32,413 nucleotides of DNA, taken from an uncultured Christensenella sp. GTDB lineage: Bacteria; Bacillota; Clostridia; Christensenellales; Borkfalkiaceae. Where the stretch lies: NCBI GenBank assembly GCA_910587015.1, contig CAJUME010000004.1, positions 1-32,413 on the forward strand. Reading direction: 5' to 3'. Positions 7,194 to 13,953 of this stretch are shown one piece after another. The position numbers were made by a program, and so were the translations under genes. A model generated the notes under the pieces. That model ran no database searches. It had not been told where the DNA came from and was given only the letters and a program-made list of their open reading frames with translations. How positions within the stretch are numbered: the first letter of the stretch is position 1; each line of letters begins with the position of its first letter.

Positions 7194-8054
7194 TTAAAAC
7201 ATTACGAGCAGAAAGCCGCAGATTACGCCAACGAACACCGCCAGCGCGGGGAGCTTGCTTTTCCACATTAAAATAGCCTCGGGCAGAAGCTCGCCGAAAA
7301 CGACATACAGCATTGCGCCGCTGGCAAAGCCGAGGGATATGACAAGCATTATGCTGTTTATTCCGCCGAGGGCAAAGCCCAGAAGCGCGCCCAACACCGT
7401 GGGAAGCCCGCTGAGGGCGGTGAGCAGAACAGCCTTTATTTTGCCCATTCCGCCCGAAATAAGGGGCACGGATACCGCCATTCCCTCCGGAATGTTATGC
7501 AGACCGATAACGACCGCCATTATAAAGCCGCTGCCCGAAAAGAGGCTTGAGGTTAAATTTTCTACCATGGAATAGGACGCGCCTATTACCATACCCTCCG
7601 GCAAATTGTGCAGAGCGATTGCGGAAAGCATTACGATGCCCGCGACAAACAGATTGTTGTTGGTTTTTTTATGGGTCTGGTAATGGTCGGCATGGATAAG
7701 CTCGTCCAGACTGTCGGCTGTGGCGGGGTGCGCCTCGTCTATATGCTTTACCTCGTGATTGGTGCATTTGTCTATGACGAAATTTAAAAGCCAAACCACC
7801 GCATAGCCGCCCGCGACAGCCGCCGCAACTATCAGGGGCGTGTAATTAGGGAGGTCGCCCGCCTTCATCATTTCTATCGGCTCGCTCATTAAGTCGAAGC
7901 AGACGACCGCAAGCATAATGCCCGCGGCAAAGGACAGCAGAAGGCTGACTATTTTGTTTGAATCGCGCCGAAGTACCGCGCCGATTACGCCGCCTATACC
8001 CGTACCGACAACGCCCGATATGAAGGTGATGATTATTATTGCCAGATATTCCAT
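7194..8054 (-). CDS. ZIP-family metal transporter
   Basis: A 286-residue inner-membrane transporter of the ZIP family (zinc/iron and other divalent metal uptake). Eight or so hydrophobic segments are visible. The two signature metal-site helices are present as HNLPEGMVIG and HNIPEGMAVS. A cytoplasmic His-containing loop (KHIDEAHP, HADHYQTHKK) sits between helices 3 and 4. The gene lies 24 nt after the cysteine desulfurase and is the last gene of the operon. No clear ribosome site precedes the ATG at 8054. The metal is not determinable; co-transcription with a desulfurase may hint at iron supply for Fe-S clusters, but that is inference. Confidence 0.9.
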   Translation of the reverse strand: MEYLAIIIITFISGVVGTGIGGVIGAVLRRDSNKIVSLLLSFAAGIMLAVVCFDLMSEPIEMMKAGDLPNYTPLIVAAAVAGGYAVVWLLNFVIDKCTNHEVKHIDEAHPATADSLDELIHADHYQTHKKTNNNLFVAGIVMLSAIALHNLPEGMVIGASYSMVENLTSSLFSGSGFIMAVVIGLHNIPEGMAVSVPLISGGMGKIKAVLLTALSGLPTVLGALLGFALGGINSIMLVISLGFASGAMLYVVFGELLPEAILMWKSKLPALAVFVGVICGFLLVMF

Positions 8055-8078
8055 AAAGCTTTTGTCTGATTGATTATA

Positions 8079-9206
8079 TTATTTTGCGCCGCGGATTTTT
8101 TGGACGGCGCGCTTTAATGCGGCGACGGTTACTTCTACCTCGTCCATTGTATTGTATTTGCCGAAGGTGAACCTGACCGCGCCCTTTGCGCGAGCCGCGT
8201 CATAGCCCATTGCAGTGAGCACGTGCGAGGGCGTTACCGCGCCCGCGGAGCATGCCGAGCCCGTTGAAACGGCTATTCCGCTTAAATCGAGAAGGAAAAG
8301 GATATTTTCGCCGTTGCAGCCGTCAAAGGAAAAATTTGCATTAGAGGGCACGCGGGCGGCTTTGTCGCCGTTCAGGTGCGAGCCGTCTATTTCTTTAAGC
8401 ACGCGGGAAACGAACGTATCCCTGAGCTGTGCGATTGTTGCGTTGTTTTGGGCGCTGTTTTCGGTAGCCGCTTCGAGCGCCGCCGCAAGACCGACCGCCG
8501 CCGCCGCGTTGAGGGTGCCGCCGCGGAAGCCGCGCTGCTGCATTCCGCCAGAAATAAGGCGGGATATTTTACCGCCGTTTTTTATATACATTGCGCCGAA
8601 GCCGCGCGGGCCGTAGAATTTGTGCGAGGATATGCCCAAGGCATCGCAATGCGCTGTGGGGAAGGGCAAAACGCCCGCCGTCTGCACGCAGTCGCAATAA
8701 TAAAAAACATTGTGTTTTTTGCAGACATCGCCGATTTGCTCTGCGGGCTGGATTACGCCCGTTTCGTTATTCGCAGACATAACCGCGCAGAAAATTGTGT
8801 CCTTGCGGAGGGCGTTTTCCACAGATTGGGGGCTGACTATGCCGCGGTTATCGGGGTTGACATACGTTACCTCGAAGCCGAATTTGCGCATATCCGCGGC
8901 GCTTTCCGTCAGAGCGGGGTGCTCGATTGCCGAAATTACGATATGACCCTTGCCGTGAGCGGCGCAAACGCCCTTTAAGGCGGTGTTGCCCGCCTCGGTT
9001 CCGCCCGAAACAAAATACACCTCGTTACTGCTACACCCCAGAATATGCGCCGTTTTATCGCGTGCGGCGACTACGGCGTTTGCCGCAGTACGGCCAGCGC
9101 CGTGCTGTGACTGAGGGTTGCCGAAGCTTTCCGTCATATACGGCAGCATTTTTCGGAGGACTGCGCCGTCAAGCGGGGTGGTTGACGCGTGGTCGAGGTA
9201 AATCAT
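8079..9206 (-). CDS. nifS: cysteine desulfurase (NifS/IscS type)
   Basis: A PLP enzyme of 375 residues that takes sulfur from cysteine, giving alanine and a protein-bound persulfide for Fe-S clusters or tRNA thiolation. The PLP lysine is K196 in SSHKFYGP, the PLP-stacking histidine is H96 in AIEHPAL, and the persulfide cysteine is C319 in STGSACSAG. The long STGSACSAG loop is typical of IscS/NifS rather than SufS. Its ATG overlaps the stop of the upstream gene by 1 nt (TAATG), with an AGAGGA site. No iscU or thiI lies next to it, so its partner is elsewhere. The symbol is a family label. Confidence 0.93.
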   Translation of the reverse strand: MIYLDHASTTPLDGAVLRKMLPYMTESFGNPQSQHGAGRTAANAVVAARDKTAHILGCSSNEVYFVSGGTEAGNTALKGVCAAHGKGHIVISAIEHPALTESAADMRKFGFEVTYVNPDNRGIVSPQSVENALRKDTIFCAVMSANNETGVIQPAEQIGDVCKKHNVFYYCDCVQTAGVLPFPTAHCDALGISSHKFYGPRGFGAMYIKNGGKISRLISGGMQQRGFRGGTLNAAAAVGLAAALEAATENSAQNNATIAQLRDTFVSRVLKEIDGSHLNGDKAARVPSNANFSFDGCNGENILFLLDLSGIAVSTGSACSAGAVTPSHVLTAMGYDAARAKGAVRFTFGKYNTMDEVEVTVAALKRAVQKIRGAK

Positions 9207-10180
9207 TACGCTTTATCCTCTGCGTTGTCTGCATTGCTGTCTGCGGGGGCTTGGGCGGGGGCTTCTAAGGGAGCGGAAATGCTGTTGATTGCGGCATATA
9301 TGCGGGTCAATTGCCGCAGATGGGCAGATTGCTCTTCATACTCGCGCCCGAGCCTTGTGGAGGAGTTGCGCTCGTTAAGCCTGACGTTGCGGCTTGCGTC
9401 CCAAAGTCTGTGCGCCAAAAACAGCATTGCAACGAACGCGACAAGCGCGAGCGAGGCGCACACTATTGTTATGATTGTGAAAAGCGCGTCCTCGCGCGTG
9501 TACATAAAGCGAACGCCGAAAACTATTGCAAGCACGGTGAACAGCACAAACGGCGCGGCGCACGCGCAGAACGCTGTAAGCGAGGTTTTTTTGCGGGCGG
9601 CGAAGCTTGCTCTGCGCTCTGCCTTTCTGCACTCGTTTTCCTCTTTCAGCTGTGCCGCCGAGGCTTCCGTTTGGGATATTCTTTGCGTAAGCGGCGCGGA
9701 AATTGCTTTTAAGTCCTGCTTTAACCCGTCAGAGGCGTATTCGGCAAGGCCATCGGCCGCCTCTGCACAGTCGTCTATAAACGACCAGTCGGAAAAATAC
9801 TTTGTATAGACCTTGATTTTGAGGGCGTAGATTTCGCCGTTCTCCTTATCGAGCTCGCCCGCCTCGTTAAGCGCGTAGCTTGCGCCGCTGAAATCCTCTT
9901 CTTCAAGGCAAGCTTTTGCGCGCCGGACATACGCCGCAACCTTTTTTGCGCGGCGCGCCGCCTCTTCCTCGCGCTGGCGCTGGCGTGCGGCGAGCTGTTC
10001 GGGCGTCATTACCGCCGCCTCCTCATCGTCATCGTCGAAGTCGGGAACCTCGAAGTCGATTTCCGCCGCCTCCTCCGCCGCGGTCTGCGGGGCGATTATC
10101 AGCTCTTCCTCGCCGTCCTCGTTGATGCGGATTTTATACTTTCTGTCCTTGTCATCGTCTATTAATCTTTCTTCTGCCAT
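9206..10180 (-). CDS. uncharacterised acidic two-helix membrane protein
   Basis: I do not recognise this 324-residue protein. An acidic N-terminal third (runs of D and E at about 40-56) leads into an Arg/Glu-rich coiled-coil-like stretch at about 60-85. A helical segment at about 80-130 (AKACLEEEDFSGASYALNEA) looks like a single TPR-type repeat. Two transmembrane helices lie at about 201-226 and 232-257, and a charged helical tail with a low-complexity Ala/Pro end closes the protein. The ATG has a GAGGT site. It lies 23 nt after ispE and overlaps nifS by 1 nt, so translation of nifS is coupled to it. A role in membrane organisation is possible but unsupported. Confidence 0.85.
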   Translation of the reverse strand: MAEERLIDDDKDRKYKIRINEDGEEELIIAPQTAAEEAAEIDFEVPDFDDDDEEAAVMTPEQLAARQRQREEEAARRAKKVAAYVRRAKACLEEEDFSGASYALNEAGELDKENGEIYALKIKVYTKYFSDWSFIDDCAEAADGLAEYASDGLKQDLKAISAPLTQRISQTEASAAQLKEENECRKAERRASFAARKKTSLTAFCACAAPFVLFTVLAIVFGVRFMYTREDALFTIITIVCASLALVAFVAMLFLAHRLWDASRNVRLNERNSSTRLGREYEEQSAHLRQLTRIYAAINSISAPLEAPAQAPADSNADNAEDKA

Positions 10181-10203
10181 TTTTTTACCTCTTTTTTAGC
10201 ACC

Positions 10204-11058
10204 TTAAAGGGCGGGAATTATGCTTTTTGTTATTATGCATTCGAATTTGCCGCGGTAGCGGCTTTTTGCCCAGCGGCAAAATTCATCGTTTTCGAAAAGC
10301 GCGTATACACAGCTGCCCGAGCCCGTCATATTCACGCCAAGCGGGGAGAATGCCGAAAGCTCTTCAAAGGCTGTTTTTATATCGCTGTTTAAGGAAGCTG
10401 CGGGCTGACAGAGCGCGTTGCTAAGCTCGGCACCCAGCCGCGGAAGGTCGCCGTTGATTAATGCGGAAACGGCGTTGCCGCTTAAATGCGGCGGGGAAGG
10501 GGCTTCGTCATACCTTTTATAGCAAAGCGGGGTTGAAACGCCGTGCGGGGGCAAAAGCAACAGCAGACTGAGGCGCGCGGAAGCTTCTATCGGAAACACG
10601 CGCTCGCCCCTGCCCGAGAGCCGTGCAAAGCCACCCGTGAGCATATAGCCCGTGTCGCTGCCGAGGGTGTCGGCAAGCTCTTTAAGCTCGCGCTCGCTGC
10701 CGAGACCGTAAAGCCTGCCCATGCCGCGGATTACGCCAGCCGCGTCCGCAGAGGAGCCGCCGAGCCCTGCGCCTATGGGGATATTTTTGTAGACGGTTAT
10801 GTCCGCGCCGCACGTTTTGAAGCGGTTGACATAGGCGACCGCCGCCTTGTAAGCGTTGTTTTTCTCGGGCGGGAGGGCTTCGGTGCCCATTCCGCGCATT
10901 TGCACGGTAATTTGACCGTCCCTGCGCTTGTTCAGCGTTATCAAATCGAAAATATCGATTGAACAGACAAGGCTGTCCAGCATATGCCAGCCGTTGTCTG
11001 CGCCCGTTATGCCGAGCGTTAAATTGAGTTTTGCATAGGCTTTTACGCGCACGCTCAT
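10204..11058 (-). CDS. ispE: 4-diphosphocytidyl-2-C-methyl-D-erythritol kinase
   Basis: This is the ATP-dependent kinase of the MEP isoprenoid pathway, phosphorylating CDP-methylerythritol. The start is placed at the ATG 11058 (284 residues). Upstream in-frame starts lie within or before the promoter. AYAKLNLTL is at 8-16 and the GHMP ATP loop PIGAGLGGSSADAAG at 94-108. A C-terminal NMTGSGSCVYALF matches the third GHMP motif. The usual DGYHEL substrate motif appears as NGWHML. The -10 element ends 6 nt from the ATG and no ribosome site is seen, so the message may be leaderless. It heads the operon with the 324-residue gene, nifS and the ZIP gene. Confidence 0.94.
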   Translation of the reverse strand: MSVRVKAYAKLNLTLGITGADNGWHMLDSLVCSIDIFDLITLNKRRDGQITVQMRGMGTEALPPEKNNAYKAAVAYVNRFKTCGADITVYKNIPIGAGLGGSSADAAGVIRGMGRLYGLGSERELKELADTLGSDTGYMLTGGFARLSGRGERVFPIEASARLSLLLLLPPHGVSTPLCYKRYDEAPSPPHLSGNAVSALINGDLPRLGAELSNALCQPAASLNSDIKTAFEELSAFSPLGVNMTGSGSCVYALFENDEFCRWAKSRYRGKFECIITKSIIPAL

Positions 11059-11064
11059 ACACGG

Positions 11065-11093
11065 ATTATAACACATTGCACGCCGCTTTACAA
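11065..11093 (-). promoter_or_regulatory. sigma-A promoter of ispE, adjacent to the start codon
   Basis: On the minus strand, TTGTAA (11088-11093), exactly 17 bp and TATAAT (11065-11070). Only 6 nt (CCGTGT) separate the -10 from the ATG at 11058, so transcription should begin at or next to the A of ATG. Confidence 0.75.
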
Positions 11094-11120
11094 TAATTTT
11101 GAAAAGCTTTGAAAATAAAT

Positions 11121-11169
11121 ATACCGAAAGCCGCCCGCGAAAAACCGAAATTTTCGCGGGCGGCGGTAT
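11121..11169 (-). terminator. terminator of sipL
   Basis: A strong hairpin with arms GCCGCCCGCGAAAA (11130-11143) and their complement (11151-11164) is extended by ATACCG/CGGTAT. A T-rich stretch follows on the minus strand. It separates sipL from the ispE promoter. Confidence 0.8.
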
Positions 11170-11183
11170 TTGCAATGGACGGC

Positions 11184-12656
11184 TTAGCCGTGCTTGGGTC
11201 TGTATATTAAAATTCTTTCGTTGCCGCTGAGCGGGAAGCTGAGGTCGGGGTTGGAAAGCCTGATGCTTTCGGGACTTTCCCCAAGACGCTTTGCCGTTTC
11301 CCAAAGCCCGTCGCCCGCGGCGGGTATGTACACGCTGACCGCGCTGTCGCATGCGCTTTTAGGCGCGCCCTCGGTTGCCTCGGTGACGTATCTGACGGTG
11401 TGCTCCTCGCCGTCTGCGGCGGAAATTTTGAGCACTGCCTCGCCCTCGCACTCGCCTTCCGCGCGCTGGCGAAGGCTCATTCCGCATACAGCCACGCTGA
11501 CTGTGCGGCAGCTGTCCGAAAGACCCGAAAGAGCCACGCTAAAAGGCATATTCACCTCGGTGGAGTGCACCTCGCCGCCCTGCTCGTACAGGAGCGTTGC
11601 GGTGATACTGCCCTCGACCCCATCGGGAGTTCTTTCAAACTCCGCCCGCGGCATTGCCGCCGCAAGGAAGGCGCAGGTGTAGTCTATTTTTGCTTTTGCC
11701 GCGCAAGGGCCGCCGACGCGCTCGGAATACACCTTGAAGTCGGTGTCTACCGTTGTTTTTTCCTCGTTAAAGCTTAAATTAAGCTCGCTGTCGGCGCAGA
11801 ACGCATCGGAAACGCAGGACACCTCTTCCTCCTCGAAGAAATGGCCGCTGAATGCGAGGGTTGCATCGAAGTCAACGGTGCATTTGCCGCGCTCTTCGTT
11901 GACCTTGCAGTTGACGTTGAGAGTTTTGACCTCTGCACTGCAACAAGCGCGTCTGGAAAGCAGAGCTTCATCGCAGGGAAGCTCGCACTTGAAGGGAATT
12001 ATTCTGTCCAGATTGACGGGCGCGCCGTCACGCACGGCGAGGAGGGCGAGGTAAATTTCGCCGCTGACCTCTACAACGCCCGCGCGGGCGTTACAATCGA
12101 GCACCAACGCCTGAGCCGAGGGGATAAGCACATCGGAAGCAACGCAGTCGAAGTCGTCTTCAACCTCGCTTTCGCCCGAGAAGTTGACCATTGAATAGAG
12201 CTTTGCGCTGTCCGTACGGCAGATTGCGCCGTCAATTGCGGAAAGGTAGCTTCTTTGCGCGCTGTCGTATACGCTGATTTCCGCGCCGACAACCACCGCA
12301 ACGGCAAAGCCCGAGCCATCGCGTCTGACCTGCTCGCGCTCGCATACAAGACGGCAATAGCCGCGCTGGGCGGGGGCAAGACGCTCGTCATCGGCATAGT
12401 GCGAGAACTCCGCGCCCTTCTGAATGCGGCAGAGCTTGCCCTCGGCATCGGTATATACAACGGTGACGATAAGTCTGCCGCCGTAGTTAACTCTGCCGGA
12501 GGAAACCTCGCACGAGTTTAAGGAAAGCTGGGGGCAGACGGCGACAATTTCGACCATATCCTGACCCGCAAGCTTAATTTCGACCATTGACTGGGATTTA
12601 AGCACAGCTACTCTGTGCGTAAAGCTTCCCGTTTGAAACTGAGAATTTATAGACAT
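11184..12656 (-). CDS. sipL: SipL-like spore coat morphogenesis protein (DUF3794/SPOCS repeats + LysM)
   Basis: A 490-residue soluble protein with three diverged DUF3794 (SPOCS) units at roughly 35-115, 165-255 and 310-400, followed by a LysM domain at about 440-487. The LysM core is visible as GDGLWETAKRLGESPESIRLSNPDL. In Clostridioides difficile, SipL binds SpoIVA through LysM and is needed for coat assembly around the forespore. The architecture and length match that family. The GGAGG site fits the ATG at 12656. It lies between veg and ispE, where Bacillus has sspF. A sigma-E-like promoter is seen upstream. The symbol is given by architecture and context; other DUF3794-LysM proteins of Clostridia are possible. 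Confidence 0.85.
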   Translation of the reverse strand: MSINSQFQTGSFTHRVAVLKSQSMVEIKLAGQDMVEIVAVCPQLSLNSCEVSSGRVNYGGRLIVTVVYTDAEGKLCRIQKGAEFSHYADDERLAPAQRGYCRLVCEREQVRRDGSGFAVAVVVGAEISVYDSAQRSYLSAIDGAICRTDSAKLYSMVNFSGESEVEDDFDCVASDVLIPSAQALVLDCNARAGVVEVSGEIYLALLAVRDGAPVNLDRIIPFKCELPCDEALLSRRACCSAEVKTLNVNCKVNEERGKCTVDFDATLAFSGHFFEEEEVSCVSDAFCADSELNLSFNEEKTTVDTDFKVYSERVGGPCAAKAKIDYTCAFLAAAMPRAEFERTPDGVEGSITATLLYEQGGEVHSTEVNMPFSVALSGLSDSCRTVSVAVCGMSLRQRAEGECEGEAVLKISAADGEEHTVRYVTEATEGAPKSACDSAVSVYIPAAGDGLWETAKRLGESPESIRLSNPDLSFPLSGNERILIYRPKHG

Positions 12657-12688
12657 ATCAAGCCTCCACGAAATACCGTTACAAGGCT

Positions 12689-12718
12689 ATGATATGTTTG
12701 GGGGCACGCGTTTATGCC
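12689..12718 (-). promoter_or_regulatory. candidate sigma-E (or sigma-K) promoter of sipL
   Basis: On the minus strand, GGCATAAA (12711-12718), 14 bp and CATATCAT (12689-12696). The -10 matches CATACAHT at 6 of 8 and, with the next base, CATANNNTA fully. No sigma-A pair is seen. In C. difficile, sipL is a mother-cell gene. Confidence 0.45.
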
Positions 12719-12743
12719 TTAAAATTTTCGGTTGGGGGAATTT

Positions 12744-12779
12744 TTATTCGGGCGCGTTATTCGGGCGCGTTATTCGGGC
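12744..12779. repeat. 13-bp tandem repeat at the veg stop codon
   Basis: TTATTCGGGCGCG occurs at 12744-12756 and 12757-12769, and TTATTCGGGC at 12770-12779. The third copy holds the last codons and TAA of veg, so the 3' end of the gene appears to have been tandemly duplicated outward. No hairpin is formed. Confidence 0.85.
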
Positions 12780-13030
12780 TTTGCGGATTTTAATTTTTCG
12801 TGAATGCGTACTCTGCCGCATAAAATTTCCGAATACGAGTACGCGGTTTTGCCGAGGAAGCTTTTATCGAACGGGCTGACCGTGAAAAGCGAGGGATACA
12901 CGCCGTTGACGACTGCGGGGAAGGTGACGAATTTGTTGCGGCCGAGGTTGAGCTTGACGGTGACGGGCTTGCCGCTGAGGGAGTTTATTGTTTGCTTTAT
13001 CGAGTTTATCGTTATGCCTACTTTAATCAT
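12770..13030 (-). CDS. veg: Veg family protein
   Basis: A small 86-residue protein, the same length as Bacillus Veg (DUF1021). The family signature is visible: an N-terminal IxxIKxxINSLxGKPVTVKLNLGRNK pattern at about 8-34, then SLFTVSPF and the SYSEILCGRVRI segment. The start is the ATG at 13030; a longer in-frame ORF from 13126 would run through the upstream terminator. Veg is highly expressed in Bacillus and is reported to affect biofilm matrix gene expression through SinR; its biochemical role is unclear. No clear ribosome site is seen. Its place next to ispE and sipL is conserved among spore formers. Confidence 0.93.
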   Translation of the reverse strand: MIKVGITINSIKQTINSLSGKPVTVKLNLGRNKFVTFPAVVNGVYPSLFTVSPFDKSFLGKTAYSYSEILCGRVRIHEKLKSAKPE

Positions 13031-13064
13031 ACTATTATTTTTGACAGATTTGCCAAAATTATGC

Positions 13065-13089
13065 AAAAAATAAGGCGGAGAACGCCTTA
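13065..13089 (-). terminator. terminator of the acidic zinc-ribbon gene
   Basis: Hairpin TAAGGC/GCCTTA at 13071-13089, followed on the minus strand by TTTTTT (13065-13070), 38 bp past the stop. An overlapping alternative stem, GCGGAG/CTCCGC (13075-13099), also exists. Confidence 0.75.
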
Positions 13090-13126
13090 GCGCCTCCGCA
13101 AAATCGGTTTTCGGTTTATGGTTCAA

Positions 13127-13627
13127 TTAAAAATCGTCGTCGTCATCATCGTCTTCTTCGTCATCGTCGTCGTATTCGTCGTCCTCTAAATCGGAGAGGG
13201 AATCGACGTCGTCGCCGTCGAAGAAGTCGTCCTCCTCTTCCTCGATTTCGTCGTCGGCAAATTCTTCGTCGATTTCTTCCTGCAACGCCTCGTCGTCAAC
13301 GGTCAAATCTCCGTCGTCCTCTTCAAGGTAGTTCTTCCATTCCTCGTCCTGCTCTATATCGACGTCCTCGTCGTCCTGATATTCCTGTTTAAGCTTGCAA
13401 GCCTCGCAAAGCTTTTCGCCCGAGCGCAGGCTGTTTACGCCGCAGACGGGGCAAAGCTCTTCCTCCTGCTCGATTTCCGCGTTTACCTCCTCGAAATCCT
13501 CGTCGTCGAGGTCGGCAAACTGAAGCTTGCTGCCCTTTATTTCCGCTATGCAGACATCGCAATATTCCTGCTTTTCGGAGTCGATATAATTAAGCTCGCA
13601 ACGCGGACACTTAACGTATTTGACCAT
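13127..13627 (-). CDS. acidic protein with two zinc-ribbon-like Cys4 clusters
   Basis: A 166-residue protein of unknown function. Four CxxC pairs are visible: C7/C10 and C23/C26 form a first knuckle, C59/C62 and C74/C77 a second. The last 85 residues are extremely acidic, ending in a run of Asp and a terminal Phe. The N-terminus (MVKYVKCPRCELNYI) looks like a conserved nucleic-acid-binding zinc ribbon of Clostridia, but I cannot name the family. The gene has a strong promoter (TTTACA-17-TATAAT), a GGAG site and its own terminator, so it is monocistronic. The acidic tail could bind metals or basic proteins or mimic nucleic acid; this is speculation. Confidence 0.88.
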   Translation of the reverse strand: MVKYVKCPRCELNYIDSEKQEYCDVCIAEIKGSKLQFADLDDEDFEEVNAEIEQEEELCPVCGVNSLRSGEKLCEACKLKQEYQDDEDVDIEQDEEWKNYLEEDDGDLTVDDEALQEEIDEEFADDEIEEEEDDFFDGDDVDSLSDLEDDEYDDDDEEDDDDDDDF

Positions 13628-13725
13628 ATGATAATTCTCCGTAAAAAAATCGTTTTAAGGCTGCCGCCATTACAGCATATGCCGCAGAGGGCGTATATGC
13701 TATTTTTATGCTTTTTTGTGGTAAC

Positions 13726-13754
13726 ATTATATTAATATTTATTTGGTTTGTAAA
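13726..13754 (-). promoter_or_regulatory. sigma-A promoter of the acidic zinc-ribbon gene
   Basis: On the minus strand, TTTACA (13749-13754), 17 bp and TATAAT (13726-13731). The leader is about 90 nt and can pair GCATAT with ATATGC around 13675-13700. Confidence 0.8.
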
Positions 13755-13800
13755 CTGTTTTACAGCCGTTTAAGGCGTTAATTTTAAAAAAATTTTGGCG

Positions 13801-13890
13801 TTTTTTGCGGAAGGCATTGCGCGGTAATTGCGATATGCGCCGAGCCGTAATTGCGGAAGGCAGCGCGCCGCCGCTTTAATATAAATGCGC
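13801..13890. repeat. GC-rich intergenic stretch with GCGGAAGGCA repeats
   Basis: GCGGAAGGCA occurs at 13807-13816 and 13853-13862. The first copy extends to the 17-mer TTTTTTGCGGAAGGCAT shared with 1785-1801. AATTGCG occurs in between. This is the only notable content of the gap 13755-13890 apart from the promoter and terminator listed separately; no gene is seen. Confidence 0.6.
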
Positions 13891-13920
13891 AAAAAGACCT
13901 CCGATTATTCGGAGGCCTTT
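13891..13920 (-). terminator. terminator of the 772-residue lipoprotein-like gene
   Basis: Hairpin with arms CCTCCGA/TCGGAGG, core 13899-13914, extended by AAAG/CTTT-type pairs. TTTTT follows on the minus strand at 13891-13895. Confidence 0.88.
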
Positions 13921-13953
13921 AAATTGATTTTTTAAACGCTTTGACGCGCGGGA

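Noticed and set aside
11059..11352. N-terminal extension of IspE
   Set aside because: It runs through the ispE promoter and the sipL terminator; the family start is at 11058.
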